A stretch of 64,000 bases of DNA from CAZCEC01 sp964497615 (lineage in GTDB: Bacteria > Chloroflexota > Anaerolineae > Anaerolineales > UBA6663), in contig CAZCEC010000029.1 of the NCBI GenBank assembly GCA_964497615.1, positions 12,229 through 76,228 on the forward strand, written 5' to 3'. The notes under the pieces are model-generated. The model did not search any database, was not told the origin of the DNA, and saw only the letters and a program-made list of their open reading frames with translations. The number at the start of each line of letters is the position of its first letter. Within the stretch, counting starts at the first letter, position 1. Position numbers and translations under genes: made by a program. Shown here piece after piece: positions 24,613 to 31,913 of the stretch.

Positions 24613-26862
24613 TCAGTCCATAGGTTCCTCGCCAAGGGCGAGCTGCTGGGCCGCCGCCAGCGGATCGCCCGCCAGCGCGCGTTCCAGATTGTCGCGCGAC
24701 AGGGCCGGGTCGCCTGCCACGCGCCTGATCTGCCGATACTTCACTACCGTCCAGCGCGCAGCGCGCATGGCCAGGCGCAGGCGGGGATCGCGCCTGAGCT
24801 TGACTTCGGCCAGTCCAGCCCGCCCGCCCGGGAGAATCAGATAACGGCGGCGCAGGGCGGGGACGGGCAGGCCAAGCAGCACACCACCCAACTCGGCGGT
24901 GCTGAGCACCGCAAAGGCATACACTCCCTGCGCGTGCGCCGCCCACACCAGCGGGTTATCGCCCGTGACTTCAAACCCCAGACGGACGGCCAAGGCGCGG
25001 AGTTCAGCCAGCATCCACGCCACTTCGGCCGCGCGCTTTTCGGGGCTATCTTCCGGCCGCCGGCGCCACAGGCCAGCCTCCACATGCTCACCGTAGGCGG
25101 CCAGGCAGGCCATCACCAGGGAGCGTCCGGGCGTCTCCACGCCAGGGAAGGCCGCGTACAATCGAGGCAGCAGATCGTGCTCGTCAAGCGTTTCGTTCTG
25201 CCGCCATTCGGTACGCACGGCGGCTTCCACTCGATCCGCCAAGGTCGTTGCCGTCCCCGGCTGGTCCGTCAGCCACCACAGGCCGGTGCTGGGTTCGGAG
25301 TCCGGCTCGGCCCCAATCCGCACGAACAGGCTGGAGTCCTTCGCCGCGGCCTCGATCGCGCGGTTGGTCGGACCAATCAGATCGTCGCTTAGGGCGCCGG
25401 GCGCGCCACCTTCCACCGCCGCCAGCCAAGCGGCGAAGTGCAGGCTGGCCCACCGGCTCGGCTCAGCCCGGGCGCGGAGGGCCGCGGCCATCGCCCCAGG
25501 CGCCGTGGCTGGCGGCGCATCGGCGGGCGGGCGCTTATCCCAGATGAGGGTCTCATCGTCCACCGCCGCCGCCCGCGCGGCCCACACGATCTGCGCTTCG
25601 CCGCTGTCGGCGCGCAGCGCCGCTCCCTTCACCGCCAGCCCAGCCGCCTGCCCGGCGGCCAGCGCCGCCGCGCAGAACCCCGGTTCGGCCTCAGGCAGCA
25701 ACGCCACGATGCGGCCGTCTGGGGCGAGGGCGGGCAGCGTCGCGCTCAGGGTCCGGTGCAGGGCGCGGGCGTGCCAGGTCCAATCATAGCGCCTGCGGCG
25801 CAGCACCGACCGCACAGGCTCCGCGGCCTCCGGCCCCCACAGCCAGGCCGCCCACACGGCCGACAAGGTCCACAGCGCCTGATTGGGCCGCGGCAGCGCG
25901 GTGAGGATGAGCGGGCAACTGGCCGCGGGCAGCGCCGCGGCCGCGTCGCGCACCGAGCCTGAGAAGGCATGGATGCCGGTGCTTTCCCCGGCCAACAGTT
26001 CATCGAGCGGCACCGAACGGTCTGGCGCGGGCGCCCCGGCCAGCAGGCCCACGGCCGCCTCCAGCGCCAGCCAGAAGTTCACCTCGCGGAAGCGCCGCGG
26101 GGTGACAAGCACCTTGGGCCGCTCCTGCGCCAGCACTGTGGCCGCATCGAAGGCCGCCACCAGCAGGCCGGCCAGCAGCCGGTGTGTTTCGCGGCTCGCG
26201 TCCAGGCTGTCGAGCTTGACCAGGATGGCCCCAATGGCGGCCAGGGTGCGCGGCGGATACACCTCCAGCGCCTCAATCGCGTGGCCCCGATCCTCGTCGC
26301 CGAGGCCGGCCACCCGCCCCAGCAGGTAGTGGTAGTCGGGGCCGGAGCGACTGTGCCGGCGGGCGGCTTCGCGGTCGGCGTCGTCGGCGGGCATCGTCCC
26401 TGGCCCGCATTTGAGGCAGACATAGCCTTTCTCCACCGGCTCGCCCGCCTCCACTTCCCAATCGTAGTAGTCGGCCGTCACGGCCCCATCGCATGTGCCG
26501 CAGCGGGTGGCGTACAGGGCCGTCACCTGCCGCTCGAGGCGGTCGGCAGGGCCGCGGCCGGTGGAGGCGTCGCCGAGGCGGGTGAGCGCGGCGCGCAATT
26601 CGGGCACGCTGGGTGGGCGAACAGCCAACGACAGCACCAAACGCGCCACCGGATTGAGGGTGGCCACGATCACGCGCCGCTCCAGCCGCAGGACCTCCAG
26701 CGCCACGGCCGGGGAGGTGCCGTAGGGATCAAAAACCAGGCCGCCGGGCTGGGTGTGCTGCTGAACATAGTGCGCGGCCACGCCTTCCGCCAATGGCGGC
26801 AAAAAGCGCCCCAGCAAGCGGGGCGTCGTGGACGGCACTCCAGGGACAAAGGCCAGCGGCAT
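24613..26862 (-). CDS. DNA-methylase-like protein with degenerate catalytic motif
   Basis: About 749 residues from ATG 26862 (GGAG five bases upstream; a GTG two codons earlier is possible). The N-terminus has a SAM-binding motif I arrangement typical of amino-DNA methylases: GGLVFDPYGTSPAVALEV followed by VIVATLNPVARLVLSL. Two CxxC pairs (RCGTCDG and CLKCGPG, about residues 117-152) form a probable zinc ribbon, as in large COG1743-like methylases. At the expected catalytic [DN]PP[YF] site the sequence reads LILTALPRPNQALWTLS, so the catalytic motif is absent. The C-terminal region (from about residue 500) is winged-helix-like. Possibly a catalytically dead DNA or RNA methylase. First gene of an operon with the VPI protein and plsY. 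Confidence 0.6.
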   Translation of the reverse strand: MPLAFVPGVPSTTPRLLGRFLPPLAEGVAAHYVQQHTQPGGLVFDPYGTSPAVALEVLRLERRVIVATLNPVARLVLSLAVRPPSVPELRAALTRLGDASTGRGPADRLERQVTALYATRCGTCDGAVTADYYDWEVEAGEPVEKGYVCLKCGPGTMPADDADREAARRHSRSGPDYHYLLGRVAGLGDEDRGHAIEALEVYPPRTLAAIGAILVKLDSLDASRETHRLLAGLLVAAFDAATVLAQERPKVLVTPRRFREVNFWLALEAAVGLLAGAPAPDRSVPLDELLAGESTGIHAFSGSVRDAAAALPAASCPLILTALPRPNQALWTLSAVWAAWLWGPEAAEPVRSVLRRRRYDWTWHARALHRTLSATLPALAPDGRIVALLPEAEPGFCAAALAAGQAAGLAVKGAALRADSGEAQIVWAARAAAVDDETLIWDKRPPADAPPATAPGAMAAALRARAEPSRWASLHFAAWLAAVEGGAPGALSDDLIGPTNRAIEAAAKDSSLFVRIGAEPDSEPSTGLWWLTDQPGTATTLADRVEAAVRTEWRQNETLDEHDLLPRLYAAFPGVETPGRSLVMACLAAYGEHVEAGLWRRRPEDSPEKRAAEVAWMLAELRALAVRLGFEVTGDNPLVWAAHAQGVYAFAVLSTAELGGVLLGLPVPALRRRYLILPGGRAGLAEVKLRRDPRLRLAMRAARWTVVKYRQIRRVAGDPALSRDNLERALAGDPLAAAQQLALGEEPMD

Positions 26863-26879
26863 GGGCACTCCAGAGACGG

Positions 26880-26887
26880 AGTATACT
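26880..26887. promoter_or_regulatory. Palindromic AGTATACT, possible bidirectional -10
   Basis: Reads TATACT on both strands. On the minus strand it is about 17 bases before the methylase-like ATG with GGAG between; on the plus strand about 55 bases before the peptidase ATG. No -35 recognised. Confidence 0.35.
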
Positions 26888-26941
26888 ATCGTCGCTCACC
26901 TTTCTTATTTGCTTCCTAGCGCATCCGCGTCTAACCTGCCC

Positions 26942-28081
26942 ATGCCACCTCTTCCCATCCAGTCATTTGAGCCGCACAGCGCCGCCCTCGTGTCGCTTGT
27001 TCACAAGTTGGTCGAGATTGAGTCCCCGTCGGACGACAAGGCGGCGGTGGACCGCCTGGGTGAGGTCGTCGCCGCCGAACTGCGCGGCCTGGGCGCAAGC
27101 GTGACGGTGGAGCCGCGCCAATTCGTGGGTGACATTGTGATCGGCCGGTGGGAGGGCAGTGCGCCGGAGATGCGGGGCCTGCTGACCCTGTGTCACCTGG
27201 ATACGGTGTATCCCCTGGGCATCTTGGAACGCCAACCGTGCCGCGAGGTGGAGGGCAAGCTCTTTGGCCCAGGCACACTGGACATGAAGGCCAGCACCGC
27301 CATGCTGCTGACGGCGCTGGGAGTCTTGCGCGAGGCGGGCCGCTGGCCGCGACGGCCGCTGACTACCGTCTTCACCACGGACGAGGAGATCGGCAGCGAC
27401 CAATCCCGCGCGCTGATCGAGGCCATGGCGGCGCAGGCAGGGCTGGTGCTGTGCCTGGAACCCTGCCTGCCGGACGGTTCGCTGAAGACCTGGCGCAAGG
27501 GCGTGGGCGACTTTGACCTCACCATTCGGGGGCAGGCGGCGCATGCCGGCGTGGACCACGCGCGCGGGCGCAGCGCCATTGAGGAAGTGGCCCACCACAT
27601 CCTCGCCATCCAGCGGCTGACCGACTATGAGAAGGGCACCACGGTGAACGTGGGCGTGGTGGCGGGCGGCACGCGTTCTAACGTGGTGGCGGACGAGGCC
27701 CGCGCCAAGGTGGATATGCGCGTTGCCACGCAAGAAGAGGCGGACCGCCTGACGGCGTGGATGCAGAACCTGAAGCCGGTGCTGGACGGGACCTCCATCG
27801 AGGTCGTCGGGGGCCTTAACCGGCCGCCGATGCCGCGCGATGAGTTGATGGTGCGCACCTTTGGGCGCGCGAGGGAGATCGCGGCTGAGTTGGGAATGGC
27901 GCTGACTGAGGGGGGCACCGGCGGCGGGTCGGACGCCAACTTCGTCTCGCCGCTGGGCGTGCCCGTGCTCGACGGCCTGGGGGCCATCGGCAACGGCGCC
28001 CACTCCGAGCGCGAGCACATCGTGATCGGCGACCTGCCACGGCGCACGGCCCTCATCGCCGCTTTGCTGAGCGAGTGGTAG
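26942..28081 (+). CDS. M20 family metallopeptidase (CPG2-like)
   Basis: 379 residues from ATG 26942 (MPPLPIQSFEPHSAALVSLV). Readings beginning at 26828 overlap the divergent gene. Zinc-site motifs of M20: LCHLDTVYPLG (His and Asp), FGPGTLDMKAS (bridging Asp), VFTTDEEIGSD (Glu-Glu), LCLEPCLPD and the C-terminal IGNGAHSEREHI (His). The lid/dimerisation domain shows AAHAGVDHARGRSAIEEVA, typical of glutamate carboxypeptidase G2-like members. Cuts a C-terminal amino acid from a peptide or folate-like substrate, or deacylates. No membrane segment. Divergent from the methylase-like gene and convergent with the next. Confidence 0.9.
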   Translation: MPPLPIQSFEPHSAALVSLVHKLVEIESPSDDKAAVDRLGEVVAAELRGLGASVTVEPRQFVGDIVIGRWEGSAPEMRGLLTLCHLDTVYPLGILERQPCREVEGKLFGPGTLDMKASTAMLLTALGVLREAGRWPRRPLTTVFTTDEEIGSDQSRALIEAMAAQAGLVLCLEPCLPDGSLKTWRKGVGDFDLTIRGQAAHAGVDHARGRSAIEEVAHHILAIQRLTDYEKGTTVNVGVVAGGTRSNVVADEARAKVDMRVATQEEADRLTAWMQNLKPVLDGTSIEVVGGLNRPPMPRDELMVRTFGRAREIAAELGMALTEGGTGGGSDANFVSPLGVPVLDGLGAIGNGAHSEREHIVIGDLPRRTALIAALLSEW

Positions 28082-28103
28082 CTAGAAACGTTCCAAGGAA
28101 GGG

Positions 28104-29402
28104 TTAGTCGTCGGGGGGCAGACCCAAGTGCGCGGCCAACGCCTCGTAGCTGGTGAACCAGGCCATGGTGTTCACGAACGACGCGATGGAGGAACTGCGA
28201 CGACGCAGGAGGCGCACGGCCTCGCCCACCGGGTCCGCCCCGGCCGCGCCGCCGCCGCCGCCCGCATACGCACCGTAGAAAGCGAAATAGGCCTGGTTGA
28301 GCTTGCGGATCTGGTAGCCATTGGCCCAGAAGTAGCGCCGCCGCGCCTCCATGTAGGCCTCCGCCGTCTCCACCCGCCCCTCCGCCAGGAGCCGGTCGGC
28401 GGTGACGCGCGTTGCGTGCATCTCCTCGCGATAATCAAACGGCGGCCGCACCGTCTCGCGGGGGGCCGCGTCGCGGCGCAGGATGTACGGGTAGGGCCGC
28501 GGAGGCGGCACAAACTCGGGATAGTAGCGCTCGATGACCAGCGCCCCCAACTCGTCGCCGATCATCTCGGCGGTCGTTTCGTTCATCGTCCGCAGTTCGG
28601 GCGAAGTGGTGTAATTGATCCCGAGCGGGCGCAGGGTGAGGTAGTTGTGAAGCCACTCGTGCGCCGTCACGGAGGCCAGCCAGTTCAGGTTGCTGGTTTC
28701 GGCCACCATGGTGGGGTACGTGCCGATGCCGCCCAGCGGCACGGTGAGAGCGGACACATCCAGATCGTCCGCTACCCGCTGCTCCAGGTGAACAAGCTCC
28801 TCCAGGGTCAGGGTGCCAGCCACATCCACGTTGGCGTCCTGGCGGATGACGTCGCGCGGCGAGATGATGAGCGCATACGGCAGGGGAGTCAGGTGAAAGG
28901 AGACCGGCGGGGTGGGCTGGCCGGCCGTTACCAGGCCCTCCTCCGCCAGGATCACCGAGAGCTGTTCCTGCAGGATGGCCTCGGCCACGGGTTGGAGGCC
29001 GGCGAGCTCCTCGCGCAGCGCGGCGGCTTCAGCCTGCTGTTCGGCGGTGGCCGCGTCAGGGTCGGCCACGTTGGGGTCGCTGTACTGCCGCGCGATCTGC
29101 CCTTCCAAGTGTTCGAGCTGCCGGCGGAGATCGATGAAGTCCACCACCAGCGCGCTGCGCTCGGCCTCGGGCAGGTAGGCCTGGGCGTCCATGGCCGCGC
29201 GGCCCAACTTCAGGCCGATGGCGTCAATGGTCCAGCCGAAGAAGTCAAACTCAAGGTTGCGGATGTGGCGACCGAGGCGCCCGGAGAGGTCGGGCGCGAC
29301 CACCACATCGCGCGAGAGCAAGGCACTGAGGACGAGGGCGGTGAGACCCCAGGCGACGACTGATAGTAAGGTGTCACCCAGGGACACGAGCCGGCGGAGC
29401 AT
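28104..29402 (-). CDS. Membrane-anchored HExxH metallopeptidase-like protein
   Basis: 432 residues. N-terminal TM helix (LLSVVAWGLTALVLSALL), a periplasmic coiled coil with Gln/Glu/Ala richness (DLRRQLEHLEGQIARQY, AATAEQQAEAAALREELAGL), then a zinc-binding helix TAHEWLHNYLTL followed about 30 residues later by NETTAEMIGDELG, which could give the third ligand Glu of a gluzincin. I know of similar uncharacterised proteins in Chloroflexota but no named family. The fold and activity are inference from HEWLH plus downstream Glu. Divergent from the epimerase with 36 bases between the ATGs; a TGTGATAAT element lies 8 bases before its start. Confidence 0.7.
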   Translation of the reverse strand: MLRRLVSLGDTLLSVVAWGLTALVLSALLSRDVVVAPDLSGRLGRHIRNLEFDFFGWTIDAIGLKLGRAAMDAQAYLPEAERSALVVDFIDLRRQLEHLEGQIARQYSDPNVADPDAATAEQQAEAAALREELAGLQPVAEAILQEQLSVILAEEGLVTAGQPTPPVSFHLTPLPYALIISPRDVIRQDANVDVAGTLTLEELVHLEQRVADDLDVSALTVPLGGIGTYPTMVAETSNLNWLASVTAHEWLHNYLTLRPLGINYTTSPELRTMNETTAEMIGDELGALVIERYYPEFVPPPRPYPYILRRDAAPRETVRPPFDYREEMHATRVTADRLLAEGRVETAEAYMEARRRYFWANGYQIRKLNQAYFAFYGAYAGGGGGAAGADPVGEAVRLLRRRSSSIASFVNTMAWFTSYEALAAHLGLPPDD

Positions 29403-29410
29403 GGAGCGAT

Positions 29411-29428
29411 ATTATCACATGCTATAAT
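29411..29428. promoter_or_regulatory. Back-to-back extended -10 elements between divergent genes
   Basis: On the plus strand TGC-TATAAT (29420-29428) lies 10 bases before the epimerase ATG. On the minus strand TGT-GATAAT (29419-29411) lies 8 bases before the metallopeptidase ATG. The two TG dinucleotides abut. No Shine-Dalgarno on either side, so both transcripts should be leaderless or nearly so. Confidence 0.6.
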
Positions 29429-29438
29429 CGCGCTCCCG

Positions 29439-30368
29439 ATGAACTTTCTGGTAACTGGCGCGGCGGGGTTCCTGGGCGCGGCCCTGGCTAACCGGCTGGC
29501 CGGCAGTGGTCATGCGGTGCGCGGCCTGGACGACCTCTCAGCCGGCGACCCGGCGCGCCTCTCGGCCCGCGTGCTCTTCACGCGCGGCGATGTGAATGAC
29601 CGCCCGAAATTGTGGACCCTGCTGCACGAGGTGGAGTGCGTCTATCACCTGGCGGCGCGGGTCTCGGTGCCCGAGTCGGTGCTCTACCCGCGCGAATACA
29701 ACGCCGTGAACGTGGGCGGCACGGTGAGCGTGATGGAGGCCATGCGCGATGCGGGCGTGCGGCGGGTGGTCTTTGTCTCGTCGGGCGCGGTGTATGGCGA
29801 GCAGGACCGGCAGCCCCTGGCCGAGGATCGCCCCCCTGCCCCACGCAGCCCCTACGCTGTCAGCAAGCTATCGGCGGAATTCTACGTTCACACGATTGGG
29901 AACCTGTGGGGCATTGAGACCGTGGCGCTGCGAGTATTTAACGCCTACGGTCCTGGCCAGCCGCTGCCCGCCGCGCATGCGCCAGTCATCCCGCGCTTCC
30001 TGAGGCAGGCGCTCCAAGGCGGTTCGCTGGTGCTGCATGGCGACGGCGCCCAGACGCGCGACTATGTGTTTGTGGAGGATGTGGTGGATGCGCTGGCGGC
30101 GGCGGCGACCGCCAAAAGCGTGGACCGGCGCGTCATCAACATCGGCAGCGGGCAGGAGACCAGCGTTCGCGACCTGGCCCGGCTGGTGGGCGAGGTGACG
30201 GGACAGCCAGTGGAGATCGTCGCCAGCAAAGCGGATAACGGCGGCGTCTCGCGCATGTGCGCCGACCTAAGCCTGGCTGGGCAGAAACTTGGGTTCGCGC
30301 CGCAGGTGCCGCTGCGGGAGGGGCTGCGGCTGACGCTGGAGCGAGATCCGCGGTTTCAGGCGGCCTGA
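29439..30368 (+). CDS. NAD-dependent epimerase/dehydratase (UDP-glucose 4-epimerase-like)
   Basis: 309 residues. Extended SDR: N-terminal NAD motif TGAAGFLGAALANRL, DVNDRPKLWTLL, HLAARVSVPESV, catalytic YAVSKL (YxxxK) with FVSSGAVYGEQ upstream, FNAYGPGQPLPAAHAPVIPRF and the C-terminal FVEDVVDAL. Converts a nucleotide sugar at C4 or dehydrates it. It is isolated from other sugar genes, so the substrate is open. Starts immediately after an extended -10 element, with no ribosome site. Confidence 0.9.
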   Translation: MNFLVTGAAGFLGAALANRLAGSGHAVRGLDDLSAGDPARLSARVLFTRGDVNDRPKLWTLLHEVECVYHLAARVSVPESVLYPREYNAVNVGGTVSVMEAMRDAGVRRVVFVSSGAVYGEQDRQPLAEDRPPAPRSPYAVSKLSAEFYVHTIGNLWGIETVALRVFNAYGPGQPLPAAHAPVIPRFLRQALQGGSLVLHGDGAQTRDYVFVEDVVDALAAAATAKSVDRRVINIGSGQETSVRDLARLVGEVTGQPVEIVASKADNGGVSRMCADLSLAGQKLGFAPQVPLREGLRLTLERDPRFQAA

Positions 30369-30433
30369 GGCGGCCAGGGCCTCTCGTCGGCGCGGTGCGA
30401 CGTCGCGGGGTCCATTACTTTCAGCCTACCCGT

Positions 30434-31408
30434 CTACTTGCCCGCCCCCTGGCGCAGCGCGGCATCCCCCACCCTCGGGAAGCAGCCCGCCCGGCGGATG
30501 ATTTCCGCCACCATCTCTTCCTGGCGGAAGGCCATCACGTGCACACCGGCCACGCCGGGGATGGCGCGCACCTGCTCGATGATCTCGACGCAGATCTGCA
30601 TTCCTTCTTCGACCCAGCGAGGCTTGGGAGTCTTGTTCAGGCGGTCGACCACGGCATCCGGGATCACAACGCCGGGGACGCGAGTGCGAATAAACTGGGC
30701 CGCCTTGGGCGAGCGCAGGGGACCGACTCCAGCCAGGATGAAGAGTTGCTCGTGGAGGCCCAAGTCGCGGACCTGGGCCATGAAGCGCTCGAATACAGGC
30801 ACGTCGAAGATGTACTGCGTCTGGATAAATTCAGCCCCGGCTTCGGCCTTCTTTGCCAGGCGCTGAGGACGCCACTCCAGGGGCGGGGCAAAGGGGTTTT
30901 CGGCTGCACCAAGGAACACGCGGGGCGGCGAGGTGAGCTGGCGGCCGCTGAGGAACTGACCGTCGTCGCGCATGCCCTTGAGGGTGTGCAGCAGATGAAT
31001 TGAGTCGAAGTCGAAGACGCGCTTAGCCTGGGGCTGGTCGCCGGCCGTCACGTCATCGCCCGTGAGGCACAGGACGTTGCCCACGCCCAGCGCCGCCGCG
31101 CCCAGCAAGTCGCCCTGGAGGGCAATGCGGTTGCGGTCGCGGCACGACATCTGGTACACCGGCTCGTAGCCAGCGCGCACCAGCAGGGCCGCCATGCCCA
31201 GGCTCGACATGTGGACGTTGGCCCCGGAGGCATCGGTACAGTTGATGGCATCCGCGACTTCGGAGAGGACCAACGCGGCGTCGTAGACGCCTTGCGGGTC
31301 CGCGCTGTCGGGCGGGTTGAGCTCGGCTGTGACGGCGAATAGGCCGGCCCGGAGGGCACGCTCCAGGCGCGTGCCGGCCCGCATGGGTCGGGTCTCGGGA
31401 TTCACCAT
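30434..31408 (-). CDS. metF: Methylenetetrahydrofolate reductase, MetF family
   Basis: 324 residues from ATG 31408 (MVNPETRPMRAGTRLERALR). This start overlaps the metV stop by 7 bases (ATGGTGA), a translational-coupling arrangement. FAD-binding TIM barrel with FAVTAELNPPDSADPQGVY (conserved Glu), NCTDASGANVHMSS, GVGNVLCLTGDDVTAGD, the FQTQYIFD-type motif as EFIQTQYIFDVPVFERF, and ILAGVGPLRSPKAAQFI. Interconverts methylene-THF and methyl-THF. Pairing with the zinc-binding MetV as separate overlapping genes matches the MetVF complex of acetogens and related anaerobes. In this context it likely processes methyl groups delivered by the corrinoid methyltransferase module upstream. Confidence 0.92.
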   Translation of the reverse strand: MVNPETRPMRAGTRLERALRAGLFAVTAELNPPDSADPQGVYDAALVLSEVADAINCTDASGANVHMSSLGMAALLVRAGYEPVYQMSCRDRNRIALQGDLLGAAALGVGNVLCLTGDDVTAGDQPQAKRVFDFDSIHLLHTLKGMRDDGQFLSGRQLTSPPRVFLGAAENPFAPPLEWRPQRLAKKAEAGAEFIQTQYIFDVPVFERFMAQVRDLGLHEQLFILAGVGPLRSPKAAQFIRTRVPGVVIPDAVVDRLNKTPKPRWVEEGMQICVEIIEQVRAIPGVAGVHVMAFRQEEMVAEIIRRAGCFPRVGDAALRQGAGK

Positions 31409-31788
31409 CCTTCCGGCTTCTGCTGGTCGCGCCCGGTGAGCAGGTTGGTCCACGAGGAGGTGCCCTGCAACTGCCAATCTACCGGCGGCATGACGTGGTG
31501 AATGTGATCGCGCCAGAGGGGCAGCTTGGGCGACCGGCTGACGGCCTGCACCCAGACGCACGGCTTGTCGGGGAAGACCTCACACTGCCCATCCGCCCGC
31601 ACGCCGCCGCACGGGCCGTTGCGCAGGTTCTTGGGGCAGCGCATGGGGCACGTCATCCCCGTGGAGTGGAGCACGCACTGGCCGCACATGCGGCAGTCGA
31701 AGATTACCTCCTTGACCGCCTTCTCTACAGGCAGGGTCAGCCGGTCAAAGAGCGCCGTGATGGGGGAATCGGAGTCGAGGATAGGCAT
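31402..31788 (-). CDS. metV: MetV, Cys-rich partner of methylene-THF reductase
   Basis: 128 residues with a Cys-rich core: C32, C35, C38, C47, C51, C60, C69 and C77 (DCRMCGQCVLHSTGMTCPMR, NGPCGGVRADGQCEVF). This is the MTHFR C-terminal/zinc-binding type domain of MetV, required in MetVF-type enzymes. Stops inside the metF start. Upstream, 125 bases containing two copies of a hairpin repeat separate it from the RACo-like gene, so it may have its own promoter or be processed from a longer transcript. Confidence 0.88.
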   Translation of the reverse strand: MPILDSDSPITALFDRLTLPVEKAVKEVIFDCRMCGQCVLHSTGMTCPMRCPKNLRNGPCGGVRADGQCEVFPDKPCVWVQAVSRSPKLPLWRDHIHHVMPPVDWQLQGTSSWTNLLTGRDQQKPEGW

Positions 31789-31823
31789 TGACCGACAGCG
31801 AGTCTCGTTGTGTGTCCAATGGT

Positions 31824-31904
31824 CGCGGCCCGTAAAGGGACCGCGCTACGAGTGACCTGCGCCCGGTGGCCCCTGTCCGCGGCCCGTAAAGGGACCGCGC
31901 TACG
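31824..31904. repeat. Two hairpin repeats between RACo-like gene and metV
   Basis: Two identical 27-base copies (31824-31850 and 31878-31904) starting CGCGGCCCGTAAAGGGACCG and ending CGCTACG. Each folds as CGCGG/CCGCG with a CCC/GGG inner stem. Relatives of the GTAAAG...GCGCTACG unit occur in the 57.6-kb tandem array. Confidence 0.75.
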
Positions 31905-31913
31905 GGGCCAACG

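Noticed and set aside
24613..26862. Restriction-modification methylase
   Set aside because: No DPPY-type catalytic motif and no restriction endonuclease adjacent; neighbours are plsY and a membrane protein.
31789..31913. B12 riboswitch upstream of metV
   Set aside because: The gap contains two hairpin repeats but no recognisable B12-box or conserved cobalamin core.
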